A stretch of 50,145 bases of DNA. Source: Clostridiales bacterium. Lineage in GTDB: Bacteria; Bacillota_E; Sulfobacillia; Sulfobacillales; JAIMBI01. Positions 16,121-24,964 of this stretch are shown here, in pieces. Each line of letters starts with the position of its first letter. Positions within the stretch are counted from its first letter, which is position 1. The notes beneath the pieces are model-generated. The model was not told the DNA's origin. It ran no database searches and saw only the letters and a program-made list of their open reading frames with translations. The stretch lies in NCBI GenBank assembly GCA_027318915.1, contig DAHVOH010000016.1:1-50145 (forward strand), read 5' to 3'. Both the position numbers and the translations under genes were made by a program.

Positions 16121-17634
16121 GAGTGCACCGCCTGTGGCGATGAGGTCGGCACGCCGTCGTTCCGAGGGCCCAAAGCCTCCCGAGCCTCGTCGACCTCGCC
16201 TCTCCGCAATCCCCGACCACCCCTGTCCGCCGTCCGGCTGATGGCCCCCAACCACTCCTGCGGCCCGTAGGTGAGGAGGTTCGCCCGCAGCCGGTGCATG
16301 CGCCGCTGCCGCTCGGCGGCCGGCATGGACAGCGCTTGTTCCAGGGCGTCCGCCATCCCGTCGGGGTCCATCGGATTGACGAGACAGGCTTCGGTCATCT
16401 CGTCGGCGCTTCCCGCACTCTGACTCAACAGCAGCACGCCGTCCTCCGCGACGCGACCGGCGACAAATTCCTTCGCGACCAGGTTCATGCCGTCGTACAG
16501 TGAGGTCACAAACCCGATGTCGGCCGCCGCCATCAGACTCAACAACCGGTCGCGGTCGAGTGACCGTCCCACGGTGACAATCGGTCGCCAGTCCCCCTGT
16601 CCGAACCGGGTGTTGATGCGCGCGCTTTCAGCCAGGACTCGCTCGAACACATCACGGTAGTCGGGCACACTGAGGCGCGTCGGCACCACCACCTGCACAA
16701 AGATCACGCGGCCCCGACGATGCGCCTGCGTGGTCAAAAATCTGTCGACGGCCGCCAATCTCGGCAGAATGCCCTTGGTGTAGTCGGCGCGGTCCACCGA
16801 GAGCACCAGCTGCTGATCTGCCCGGGCCAAATGCCGCCGCAGGCGCTGGATGCGGGCGTCGGTCCGCGCTTGTGTAACGAGCGCGGCGATGGCGGCCGCG
16901 TCCACCGTGGCCGGGAACACATCCGCCCGGATAGTGCGGCCCGCCCAGCGAATAGAGCCGTCTCGAGTCACGGCGGCGCCCTTGATGTGGCTTGCGGCTT
17001 CGAGAAACGCGGTCTGATCGGCTTGCGTTTGGAATCCGATCACATCGGCGCCCAGAAGACCTCGGACGAGCTCATCCGCCTGGGGGCACAAGTGAAATAT
17101 CCGCCATGGTGCCCAGGGAATATGCCAGAAATGGACCAAGGACAGGTCCGGGCGGCGTTGCCGCACGAACGCGGGCACCAAGGCCAACTGGTAGTCGTGG
17201 GAAAAGACGCGGGCGGCCAGCGGCGCCCGCGCTGCGACGGTGTCGGCGAATCGCTGGTTGACCGTACGATAGTGAACCCAGTCGTCGCGGCGAAAGTGAG
17301 CGCGCTCGACCAGCAGGTGCGAGAGCGGCCAGAGTCCCTGATTCGCATAGCCGGCATAGTAGCCCACCACCTCTTCTGCCGACAGAAAGACCCGGTGGAG
17401 TCGATACCGGGGGTCGGCCGGGGGGACCATGCGGATGCCGGTGGGCGCCGCGAGCGCATCCGCCGCTCCGCTTCCCCATGCGATCCAGTCACCGCCCAAG
17501 GCTTGCAGCACCGGCTCCAAAGCGGCCGTGACTCCGCCGGCGCGCTGGATCGGCGCCCATCCGGTTTTGCTTGCCACATCCTCGTAGGGTTCCCGGTTGG
17601 TCACCACGACCAACGGTCTCGCGTCCTGCCCCAT
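16117..17634 (-). CDS. GT20 glycosyltransferase, alpha,alpha-trehalose-phosphate synthase-like (OtsA-like)
   Basis: A 505-residue family 20 glycosyltransferase that would join UDP- or ADP-glucose to glucose-6-phosphate (trehalose-6-P) or a related acceptor. The family's features are in order: an N-terminal VVVTNREPYEDV (9-20) and RAGGVTAALEPVL loop, VHFWHIPW (about 168-175), GFQTQADQTAFL, the VDRADYTKGI segment (Arg/Lys that grip the phosphates), and LYDGMNLVAKEFVA. The NREPY opening differs from the NRLP of E. coli OtsA, so a sister activity such as glucosylglycerol-phosphate synthesis cannot be excluded. No phosphatase gene (otsB) is adjacent. The start is ATG 17634 behind AAAGGAG. It lies between the two near-duplicate binding-protein genes. 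Confidence 0.86.
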   Translation of the reverse strand: MGQDARPLVVVTNREPYEDVASKTGWAPIQRAGGVTAALEPVLQALGGDWIAWGSGAADALAAPTGIRMVPPADPRYRLHRVFLSAEEVVGYYAGYANQGLWPLSHLLVERAHFRRDDWVHYRTVNQRFADTVAARAPLAARVFSHDYQLALVPAFVRQRRPDLSLVHFWHIPWAPWRIFHLCPQADELVRGLLGADVIGFQTQADQTAFLEAASHIKGAAVTRDGSIRWAGRTIRADVFPATVDAAAIAALVTQARTDARIQRLRRHLARADQQLVLSVDRADYTKGILPRLAAVDRFLTTQAHRRGRVIFVQVVVPTRLSVPDYRDVFERVLAESARINTRFGQGDWRPIVTVGRSLDRDRLLSLMAAADIGFVTSLYDGMNLVAKEFVAGRVAEDGVLLLSQSAGSADEMTEACLVNPMDPDGMADALEQALSMPAAERQRRMHRLRANLLTYGPQEWLGAISRTADRGGRGLRRGEVDEAREALGPRNDGVPTSSPQAVHS

Positions 17635-18862
17635 CGTCTGCTCTCCTTTCGCACGGGCCTCAGGCCCGACGTGCGTCGCCCTGCCGGCGGTCGCGAGATC
17701 CGGTCCGCCGCCGCATGCTAATCGGCCCGACGGCCTGGTGACGGCAACTGCCGCCGAGGCACGTCGGGACCACGGGCTATCGCTATGACGAGCGGCTCAT
17801 GAGGAGGCGTTCACGGAGACGGTTGGGCGGACAGGCCCGGACCGTCTGGGCGGATCGTTCCTCCACCACGCCTACGAGGTTAGTTGTCGGGCTGGGGCGG
17901 TGAAGTCGCCCCTGCTTGCGCATTAGCCCCCAGTTGCCGTCGGCAACAATATCATCCCCCGCCCACCGCAACGCGCGGCGGTTCGGCGACTCGCATTTCC
18001 AGCGACTGCCTGGATCCCTTCCACCGTACCACAACCGCCGTGCGGCAAAAGCTGAACTTCTGCTGTGGACATCTTGCCGACGGCTCGATGGACAGACTGG
18101 GTGGGTCTGACGTCTGGCGAGGCCTGATGGCGGACGCCGCAGGGGCGGCATCGAGACTTCCCGGAGTACGGCGGGCTACGAGGGCGATGGACGGGCGTTT
18201 CGACCGACGGCAAAAAAGGGCGCTGCCGGCGTTCATCCCGGTGCGTGCAAAGCCGTCCTCTCGTCGCGAGGGCTTCTCACCGCCGATAGCCGACTCCGAG
18301 GGTTCTGATGTCCGGGGCGCCGTCGCGGCGACGTCCGAGAAATCCCCGCACAGAGGGATTCTCCGCACCACCCGGCCCGGGTCGCCGGGAGGAGGCACCG
18401 GACGCACTCCGGCGGTTCGAGGCTCGCTGGCCGGTGCAGCTGCCCCGCCCTCATCCCCTGGACGACGGGTTCTGTCCCCTCGGTGGCAGGCCACGGGGGC
18501 CCGGCGTCGTCTTCGGCTGCACCCGAACCCGAGTCACGCCGGCTCTGGGGACGTGCCGGTAGTGACGGGTTGCCCCCGTTGACACTGCGGGATGGGCGCC
18601 CCGACCCGTCCGGCCCGTATGGCAGCGGCGGCCCCGAACCGGCCATGCGCGGAGGCCCACAACGGGATGCGAATGTGTTCGACCGGATGGCGGAGACGCG
18701 CCACGTCGCTGGCTGATGCCAGACGCCGCGGATACTGTCCGGGGAGACGCCGAAACGTTCCGGCGGGAGGGGAAGAGCCTTTGCGCCCCGGCCCCTGATC
18801 GAGAGGACCGGCAGCTTCATGGCTGCCGGTCCTCTGGTCGGTACCTCGACCCGAAGGGGAGG
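17635..18862. other. Long non-coding stretch between the OtsA-like gene and copy 2
   Basis: About 1.23 kb. I find no family-like ORF, tRNA or repeat array. The only strong structure is the hairpin at 18802-18835 next to the second binding-protein gene. The promoter of the OtsA-like gene should be in the first 200 bases but is not obvious. Confidence 0.55.
18802..18835 (-). terminator. 14-bp perfect hairpin after the second binding-protein gene
   Basis: AGAGGACCGGCAGC-TTCATG-GCTGCCGGTCCTCT is a perfect 14-bp stem with a 6-base loop, starting 27 bases beyond the stop of the minus-strand binding-protein gene. It mirrors the hairpin behind the first copy in position, though not in sequence. There is no T-run. 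Confidence 0.7.
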
Positions 18863-20581
18863 CTAGGGCGTCTTGCCGATGGTCCAGCGGTTGAACGACG
18901 TGCCAACCGTGATCGGGTTGAAGTCCGAGTTCACCCCGTGCAAGCCCGGCTTTACCAGTTCGAGGCTCGTAGCCGTCGGCAGATACAAGACCGGGAGTTG
19001 CTGGGCCGCGTACACCTGGTAGGCATCGAGCGCCTTCTGGGCGGACGCCGGTGTCTGCGGCGAGTAGGTGGCCTGAATCAGCTGGTTCATCTTGCCGTTG
19101 CTGTAGTCGCCCGCGTTGGACGCGGCGCCGGTCGCGAAGAGTCCGCCGCCGGTCGGATAGTAGTCGGGTTCGTAGCACCAGCCGCCGCCCCACCACTCCA
19201 GTTGGAACTTGCTCGGGGGGGTGGCGATGACCTGGTTGAACGGCTCCTCCTTGATGGTGGCGTCAATGCCCTCCTGTGCCCAATCGGCCTTGATGAGGAC
19301 GGCCGTGTTGGTCACCGTGTTGGATCCCGACACCACGAGCCAGGTGAAGGCCAGCTTCTGATGGCCCTTGGTCATCACCCCGTTGACCATCCGCCACCCG
19401 TGATCCTCCAGGAGTTTTTTGCCTTTGGCCGGGTTGAAGACGTACTTCGGGATGTTGGGGTCGTAGTACTTGTTGGGCGGCACCGACGGCACCGGGCCGT
19501 AGGTGGGCTGCGCCAAACCATGGTCGAAGTCCTTGACGATAGCGGCTTGGTCAATCCCCAACTGCAGCGCTTGCCGGACGTAGAGCTGGTTGAAGATGCT
19601 GCCCATGCCGCCGGGCGCCTGAGAGGACAGGTTGGGAACCATGTAGTTGAAGCAGAAGCCGTAGGGCGCCGTTTCCACCAGGTAGTTCTTGGTCAGTTGA
19701 TTGCGGTCGGGGTAGTACGAGTCCGGCAGCCCGGCTGTGGCGAACGTTCCCTTGCGCATGGCGGCAAACGCGTTGGACGACGAGGTTTCATACTCAAAGA
19801 GCAACTTTTTGATAGTTGCCTGGTGGCCGTCATACTTGGGATTGGCCACCATGGTCCAGTACTCGTTGTCCACGAACGACCCGAATGCATACGGACCGTC
19901 AATCACCGAGAACAGGGAATTGCTGGGGGAGTTGCCCTCCTGCTGGATGAACTGCAGTTCCCGGGTCATGTTCTTGTGCTTGTTCCAGACCGAGGGAATG
20001 GGAATGAGCTGCCCCAAGCCGTTGTGCTCGAACCACACCGGGTTGACCGCCTTGGTCGTGGTCACCACGACCGTCGTGGGGTTCGGGGCGGTCACGCTCT
20101 TGAAGTCCTGCGGGACACCGCCGATGCCGTCGCCGCAATACGTCCAGGGGGCGTTGGGCTGACTGGAGGCTTGAATGATGTCCCAGCCGAAGACGACGTT
20201 CGCGGCGGTGACCGGCTGGCCGTTGGACCAGTGCCATTTGGGATTGAGCGTGATGGTGTACGTGGTGTCGTTGTTGCTGACCGTGATTCCCGAGGCGATC
20301 GAACGGCTGAAGTTGATGCCGTCGGTGCGGGAGATGTGCAGCAGCGGCAGGTACATGAGTCCGCTCAAGCCGTTGGCTGTGCTGCAGGTGGTGTTGGACA
20401 TGATGGGGAACCAGAAGTTGGGCTCCACCTGGATACCACCCAAGAGGGTGATCTCGTTGTTGTTGAGTCCAGGGGCCACACCGGAAGACGAAGACGGGGT
20501 CGTGGCCGCGCCACAGCCCGCCAGCACCAGGGCCAGCGCGCCGACGATGCCTACGGCCCATCCGCGCCTTTGCCATTTCAT
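18863..20581 (-). CDS. Oligopeptide-type ABC transporter substrate-binding lipoprotein (family 5), copy 2
   Basis: This 572-residue paralogue of the 13086-14810 gene shares near-identical stretches with it (for example GIDQAA[IV][IV]KDFD, PTYGPVPSVP and YYDPNIPKY). The start is ATG 20581 with GAAAGGAG upstream; a longer open frame 5' of it lacks a signal. The signal peptide ends in LVLAGC (Cys about 23), marking a lipoprotein. Domains and membrane location are as in copy 1. Differences cluster in the mature N terminus and in loops, so the two may bind different ligands. There are no permease or ATPase genes adjacent. Confidence 0.92.
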   Translation of the reverse strand: MKWQRRGWAVGIVGALALVLAGCGAATTPSSSSGVAPGLNNNEITLLGGIQVEPNFWFPIMSNTTCSTANGLSGLMYLPLLHISRTDGINFSRSIASGITVSNNDTTYTITLNPKWHWSNGQPVTAANVVFGWDIIQASSQPNAPWTYCGDGIGGVPQDFKSVTAPNPTTVVVTTTKAVNPVWFEHNGLGQLIPIPSVWNKHKNMTRELQFIQQEGNSPSNSLFSVIDGPYAFGSFVDNEYWTMVANPKYDGHQATIKKLLFEYETSSSNAFAAMRKGTFATAGLPDSYYPDRNQLTKNYLVETAPYGFCFNYMVPNLSSQAPGGMGSIFNQLYVRQALQLGIDQAAIVKDFDHGLAQPTYGPVPSVPPNKYYDPNIPKYVFNPAKGKKLLEDHGWRMVNGVMTKGHQKLAFTWLVVSGSNTVTNTAVLIKADWAQEGIDATIKEEPFNQVIATPPSKFQLEWWGGGWCYEPDYYPTGGGLFATGAASNAGDYSNGKMNQLIQATYSPQTPASAQKALDAYQVYAAQQLPVLYLPTATSLELVKPGLHGVNSDFNPITVGTSFNRWTIGKTP

Positions 20582-20964
20582 CGCCGTAAGGACTCCTTTC
20601 AAACGCAAGCATGCGAAATACGCGAGTCGGGTCGCAGGATGGAACGCGCTGCGGTCCCCGAACCCGGTTTGACGCCCACAGAACGTCCCTGGCGGCCAAC
20701 CGCCCGGTGCGAGTCTGTGGTTTCTCTTAGTCATTCGTGACGAACGGAACAAACTCCTCCCGTCCACAAGCTCCCGGCCTAATTGTCGACGATTGTTGCA
20801 TCACGCAAGTGTCTCTCGATTCCGAGAGGAGATGCGCCGCCCGCATGGCGTATGCCATGATAGCAAGGACGGTCGGAGGGTCGGGCTGCCATCCCGTCGC
20901 GCCTTCGTCCGCCGGATGGCCGGACGTTCGCGCCGGCGGTTTTCCCCGGGAAAGGTTGTGAAGT
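20582..20964. other. Divergent intergenic region with small palindromes
   Basis: About 380 bp between the divergent binding-protein (-) and isochorismatase-fold (+) genes; both promoters should lie here. CTCTCG-ATTC-CGAGAG (20813-20828) is a small hairpin and CATGGC-GTAT-GCCATG (20844-20859) is a 16-bp perfect inverted repeat that could be an operator for the downstream gene. Confidence 0.5.
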
Positions 20965-21555
20965 ATGCCGGATGCGCTGGTTTTGGAGCCGGGCCGGACG
21001 GCTCTCATTGTCGTGGACCTGCAGCGGGGCATCGTGGGCGGTTCGCTGGCGCCCCACCCCGCATCCACCGTGGTCGCGCATGCCGCACGGCTCGCGGACG
21101 TCTGCCGTGCCGTCGGTGCGTTTGTGGTGTTGGTCCATGTAGGGCCCTCGGCCGACGGGCGGGACGCCCTTCGTCCCCTCACCGACGACCCTTCGACGGC
21201 TCGGCCGACGCCGCCGCCGGGCTGGGATGAGATTGTACCCGAACTGGGTCCCCAACCCGGCGACCATGTTGTGCGAAAGCGGCAATGGGGTGCCTTCTAC
21301 GGCACGGACCTGGACTTGCAGCTGCGCCGTCGGCGCATCGACACTCTGTTGCTGGCCGGTATTTCCACCAATTACGGGGTGGAGAGCACCGCGCGCGATG
21401 CCTATGAGCGGGGCTACCAGCAGATCTTCGTGGAAGACGCCTGCTCGGCCCGGTCCGAGGCCGACCATGCCTTCGCCCTGCGGGTGGTGCTGTCCCGCAT
21501 CGGTCGTGTCCGCTCGACCGACGAGGTGCTGCAAGCGCTCGGCGCCGCGCGCTGA
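20965..21555 (+). CDS. Isochorismatase-fold hydrolase lacking the nucleophilic Cys (YecD-like)
   Basis: This 196-residue cysteine-hydrolase superfamily protein has the usual fold and two members of the catalytic triad: D18 (LIVVDLQRG) and K105 (VVRKRQWGAF). The third position, normally Cys in TNxCVExTAR, is Gly138 here (GISTNYGVESTARDA). The same replacement is found, from memory, in the E. coli YecD group, which also shares the VRSTDEVLQAL-type C terminus. It is therefore unlikely to be a standard amidase/nicotinamidase; an isochorismatase-like hydration or a non-catalytic role is possible. The start is ATG 20965 behind AAAGG. It stands alone. Confidence 0.85.
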   Translation: MPDALVLEPGRTALIVVDLQRGIVGGSLAPHPASTVVAHAARLADVCRAVGAFVVLVHVGPSADGRDALRPLTDDPSTARPTPPPGWDEIVPELGPQPGDHVVRKRQWGAFYGTDLDLQLRRRRIDTLLLAGISTNYGVESTARDAYERGYQQIFVEDACSARSEADHAFALRVVLSRIGRVRSTDEVLQALGAAR

Positions 21556-21910
21556 GACTCCGCCGCCGGGCGGATGAACGGGTCCTTCGGTCGAGGCGCC
21601 GCCGCCGGCGCTTTGACCGAGCCCGGCTGCGGCCGCAGTTTAACGGAGCGATCGGCGCCCGCCATCCCCATCCTTAATCCTTAACAAGATGGACCGCCAA
21701 TCCCCATGGCCCGGACCGGAACGGAAGATTTCCGTTGTCGTGCCATGTTCACGGTTGACTGCCACTCGCGTTTAATGCACGATTATGCGGGATGTAAGCG
21801 CTTGCAGGTTTGGGTTGACGATTCACGGCCGCTCCGGGACGATGCCCGGCATCGTCCGGCCGGGATCGGGCAGGGGGATGGTGCGTCAATCCGCACAGAG
21901 GAGGACGAGT
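21556..21910. other. Regulatory region upstream of the MFS gene
   Basis: About 355 bp. It contains a TCCTTAA direct repeat near 21670-21685, two possible -35 boxes (TTGACT 21755-21760; TTGACG 21815-21820) and a cre-like operator (21793-21806). No gene is seen. Confidence 0.55.
21793..21806 (+). promoter_or_regulatory. cre-like (CcpA/LacI-family) operator upstream of the MFS gene
   Basis: TGTAAGCGCTTGCA matches every position of the B. subtilis catabolite-responsive element consensus TGWAARCGYTWNCW. It lies 105 bases upstream of the MFS start codon, between TTGACT (21755) and TTGACG (21815), so depending on which promoter is real it would sit at the transcription start or just upstream of the -35 box. 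Control by CcpA or another LacI-family regulator is inferred. Confidence 0.55.
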
Positions 21911-23254
21911 ATGGCTGCGTCTGGTGGCCCCGTACAATGGGGCGATATCCCGCTCGGGAAATTCGTTCGCCGCCTCACATTCCTGTCGGCTATGGGCGTG
22001 CTGCTGGATGGGTACAATCTCTCCATCATTGCGGCCGCCCTTTTGTTCATCAAGCCGCTGTTTCACCCCACATCGGTGCTTCTGGGCTTCATCGGCGCGG
22101 CGGCCGTCCTGGGCATGCTGGTCGGTGCCCTGTTGTTCGGCAATCTGACCGACCGTGTGGGCCGGCGCACCATGTACCTCTTCGATCTGGCTATCTTCAT
22201 CGTGTTTGCGGTGCTGTCGGCCCTGTCCCAGAACATCTGGGAGCTGATCGTGTTCCGGTTTCTCCTGGGCGTCGGTCTCGGTGCCGACTACCCCATCTCC
22301 TCCACACTGACGGCGGAGTTCGCCCCGACCAAGCGCCGTGGCATGCTGCTGGTGCTGACCATCGGCGCCTGGCCCGCCGGAGCCACGCTGGCCTACATCG
22401 TCAGCCTGCTGCTCCTGCATTCGGGCCCCAATGCGTGGCGGTTCATGCTGGGATCCGGCGCCATCATCGCGCTGGCGGTCATGTGGGCGCGGCGGTCCAT
22501 TCCGGAGTCGCCGCGCTGGCTGGCAGCCTCGGGCAAGAAGGAACGAGCGCATCAGGTGGCCGCGCAGGTGGCTCAGAGCGAGGGCGTCACCCTGGACGCT
22601 GAGCAGACGGAATTCACGCCGGTGAGCACATCTCGCCTGGCCGCGATGGGGAAGCTGTTTTCGCCGACACTGATTCGCACCACGCTGTTTGTGGCGTTGG
22701 GCTGGTTCTTGTTCGACATCGGTTCTTACGGAGCGGCCACGTTTTTGCCCACCATCCTGAAGGCGATCAAAGGAACCACCACCACCGATTCGCTCCTGGC
22801 CGGACTGGCCGTCTGGGTGCTCACGCTGCTGGTGGCGTTCGTGGTGGCGGCCCTGGTTGAGCCGGTGGGACGCAAACGCTTGCAAGTCTGGGGCTTCGTG
22901 GCGCTCGCCATCGTGTTCCTGTTGATGGGGGTCATCCCGCACATTCCCTTCGTGACCTTCGTCATCCTGTATCTCATCTGGGCCATCGCCAACGAGTTTC
23001 CCGGCACTCTGACCTATGTGTTTGCGGGCGAGCTGTTTCCGACCTCGGTGCGAGCCACGGGCCACGGCTTTGCGACGGCCAGCTCCCGTCTCGGCGCCTT
23101 TCTCGGCACGCTCATCTTTCCCGTCGTGATTGCGGCCTGGGGTCTCGGCACCGGGTTTATCATCTTCGCCCTTCTGAACCTGGCCGGTGCCTTGATCACG
23201 CAGTGGCTGGCGCCCGAACCGAAGGGAGAGCTCATGCCGCAGGACGCGGCGTAA
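21911..23254 (+). CDS. MFS transporter (sugar/aromatic-acid type, 12 TM)
   Basis: A 447-residue major facilitator protein with about 12 membrane helices. Signatures: GVLLDGYNLSIIAAAL in TM1 (the D-G-Y-D/N-L motif of the aromatic acid/phosphate symporter branches), NLTDRVGRRTMY in the loop TM2-3, PESPRWLAASGK at the end of TM6 (sugar-porter-like), EPVGRKRLQVWG in loop TM8-9 and the late GELFPTSVRATGHG. It is probably a proton-coupled uptake carrier in the cytoplasmic membrane. The start is ATG 21911 behind AGAGGAGGA. The cre-like site upstream suggests carbon-source control. The substrate cannot be named; sugars and aromatic acids both fit. Confidence 0.87.
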   Translation: MAASGGPVQWGDIPLGKFVRRLTFLSAMGVLLDGYNLSIIAAALLFIKPLFHPTSVLLGFIGAAAVLGMLVGALLFGNLTDRVGRRTMYLFDLAIFIVFAVLSALSQNIWELIVFRFLLGVGLGADYPISSTLTAEFAPTKRRGMLLVLTIGAWPAGATLAYIVSLLLLHSGPNAWRFMLGSGAIIALAVMWARRSIPESPRWLAASGKKERAHQVAAQVAQSEGVTLDAEQTEFTPVSTSRLAAMGKLFSPTLIRTTLFVALGWFLFDIGSYGAATFLPTILKAIKGTTTTDSLLAGLAVWVLTLLVAFVVAALVEPVGRKRLQVWGFVALAIVFLLMGVIPHIPFVTFVILYLIWAIANEFPGTLTYVFAGELFPTSVRATGHGFATASSRLGAFLGTLIFPVVIAAWGLGTGFIIFALLNLAGALITQWLAPEPKGELMPQDAA

Positions 23255-23299
23255 GGTCTTACGCAGGCGGGCGGTGAGGATTCCGTCCGCGCTGGGCGA

Positions 23300-23332
23300 G
23301 GCGCCGGTGTTCAGGTCCTGAGCGCCGGCGCC
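23300..23332 (+). terminator. Imperfect GC-rich hairpin after the MFS gene
   Basis: GGCGCCGGTGTTCA ... TGAGCGCCGGCGCC can form a stem of about 14 bp including G-U pairs around a short loop, 46 bases past the MFS stop. It is a probable terminator, without a clear T-run. Confidence 0.45.
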
Positions 23333-23475
23333 TTCGCTCGAAATGCTCTCGGGGTGAAGAGCGGAGGGGTGTCGTGGGGTGTGCCGTTCCCATGCGCCCG
23401 GCGAACCGGGTGGACACTCGACCCGGCACGATGCTGCACGAGGGGGCGCGGCGGTCTGATGCGGCAAGGGGGGCG

Positions 23476-24267
23476 ATGCGGGTGAGGGTGTTGCTCACGA
23501 ATGACGACGGAATCCGGGCACCGGGGATCCGGGCACTCGACGCGGCGTTGGGCCGAAACTTCGACGTGGTGGTGGTCGCGCCCGTCGAGCAGCGATCGGC
23601 CGCCAGTCAAAGTTTCACGTTCGGGGCGGCGTATGACGTGGTGCGTCTGGGCGCGAGGCAGTATGCCTGCGGGGGTACGCCGCTTGATTGCGTCATCTTC
23701 GGCTGGGAAGAACTGGGTCCGTTTGACATGGTGGTGTCCGGCATCAACCGAGGGGCCAACGTCGGGTGGGACATCTGGTACTCGGGGACGGTGGGAGCCG
23801 CCTTTGAGGCGGCGCGGCGCCGCATCCCCGGGCTGGCCGTGTCGCTGGACGTTCTTCCCGACGCCGAAAATGCGGAGGTGCCCTCCTTGTACACGGAAGC
23901 GGCCGAGCTTCTGGCCGGGTACCTGCAGCAGGGGGTGACGGAGTTGGTGGCCGGCGGCGGGGTGGTCAACGTGAACTTTCCTAATTCGGCCGAAGCGCTC
24001 CGGCGTCGACTGCAGTACGCCACGGTGGCCGCTGGCCACTATAACCGGCAAAACCTGGTTCGGCGCCAAACCGCGCCGGATCGGTGGGAGGTTCATGTGG
24101 AACACCCGGGCCGTCGGCTGGAGACCGGCGTCGGGGCCGCCGAGGCCGACGTCCCGCGGCTGCAATCCGCCCCGACCCTCTCCCTCTGGCGGGCGCCGTC
24201 TCTCGCCCCGAGCGCAGACGATGAGCGGCGGTGCCGTGACTGGCTAAAGGCGCTCGGGCCTGAGTGA
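23476..24267 (+). CDS. surE: SurE-type 5'/3'-nucleotidase
   Basis: A 263-residue metal-dependent phosphatase acting on nucleoside monophosphates and polyphosphate. The SurE fold signature is complete: VLLTNDDGIRAPGI (5-18, with metal-binding D10 and D11), VVAPVEQRSAAS with the metal-ligand Ser, CGGTPLDCV, and VSGINRGANVGWDIWYSGTVGAAFEA. The start ATG 23476 directly precedes this conserved N terminus; a longer frame 5' is not family-like. It is usually soluble and involved in stress or stationary-phase nucleotide turnover. It stands between the MFS gene and rbsD. Confidence 0.92.
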   Translation: MRVRVLLTNDDGIRAPGIRALDAALGRNFDVVVVAPVEQRSAASQSFTFGAAYDVVRLGARQYACGGTPLDCVIFGWEELGPFDMVVSGINRGANVGWDIWYSGTVGAAFEAARRRIPGLAVSLDVLPDAENAEVPSLYTEAAELLAGYLQQGVTELVAGGGVVNVNFPNSAEALRRRLQYATVAAGHYNRQNLVRRQTAPDRWEVHVEHPGRRLETGVGAAEADVPRLQSAPTLSLWRAPSLAPSADDERRCRDWLKALGPE

Positions 24268-24387
24268 GTCCGAACAAGGTCGAGGCCGGCCGGCGTGGAT
24301 CGGGCACGGAGCCGTACCGGCAGGGTCGTGACGGCCTGCGGGACACGGATCCCGGCGAGAACAAGCGGGGAAAAGGGGAGTGCGCTG

Positions 24388-24789
24388 ATGGTGAAGGCGA
24401 CGGCGATTCTGAACGGGCAGCTCAATCGGGTGCTGAGCGAGATGGGACATACGGACGAGTTGGCCATCACGGATGCGGGCTTGCCCATCCCGCTCGGCGT
24501 GGAGCGGGTGGACCTGGCGGTGGTGGCGCGGGTGCCGGCGTTTCTGACCGTGTTGGGGGCGGTCTTGGAACACCTCACGGTCGAGGGCGCCGTTCTATCG
24601 CGCGAGATTCAGGATCGGAGTCCCGTTCTGGAGTCTGAGATTCGAAGCCTCTTGCCGCGGGCGGCGATTGTCGAATTGGTGCCCCACCCGGAATTCAAGG
24701 CGCGTCTGCCGAGGGTGCGGGCGGCGGTGCGGACGGGGGAGTTCACGTGGTACGCCAACATTATTCTCATCGGCGGCGTGTCGTTTTGA
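24388..24789 (+). CDS. rbsD: D-ribose pyranase (RbsD/FucU family)
   Basis: This 133-residue mutarotase converts beta-pyranose ribose to the furanose form used by ribokinase. The family hallmarks are ILNGQLNRVLSEMGHTDELAITDAGLPIP with the catalytic His21, EFKARLP, and the C-terminal TGEFTWYANIILIGGVSF. The length is exactly that of RbsD. The start is ATG 24388 behind AAAAGGGGAG. It is an orphan: no rbsK, rbsR or ribose ABC genes are in the window, so the real substrate could be another sugar handled by an unlinked system. Confidence 0.92.
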   Translation: MVKATAILNGQLNRVLSEMGHTDELAITDAGLPIPLGVERVDLAVVARVPAFLTVLGAVLEHLTVEGAVLSREIQDRSPVLESEIRSLLPRAAIVELVPHPEFKARLPRVRAAVRTGEFTWYANIILIGGVSF

Positions 24790-24922
24790 TTCGCGTTCCG
24801 GAGCCGCATGCGGTCAGCTCCGAACAACGGCGCGCCGGTCACCGGGAACACCTGCTGTCGCCGGCGGGTCGCCCCGTGACGGGGGATCCGCGCATGGCGG
24901 GGTGGCCGACCGCACAACAAAC

Positions 24923-24940
24923 ATGATATCATATATGATA
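24923..24940. promoter_or_regulatory. Overlapping AT-rich palindromes, candidate operator of the hpa operon
   Basis: ATGATATCAT (24923-24932) and TATCATATATGATA (24927-24940) are two perfect, overlapping palindromes in an AT-rich island within GC-rich DNA, about 110 bases upstream of the first operon gene. GntR/FCD regulators bind short AT-rich palindromes and one is encoded as the second gene of the operon, so autoregulation at this site is the natural guess. Confidence 0.55.
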
Positions 24941-24964
24941 CGGAAGATAATTTGTCATAGGACA

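Noticed and set aside
14972..16270. Plus-strand frame of about 430 codons in the long gap after 14.8 kb
   Set aside because: Arg/Pro/Ser-rich, no SD, crosses into the antisense of the OtsA-like gene and shows no recognisable motif.
18716..20740. Plus-strand open frame of about 670 codons opposite the second binding-protein gene
   Set aside because: Same artefact: it mirrors a well-supported lipoprotein gene and shows no family motifs.
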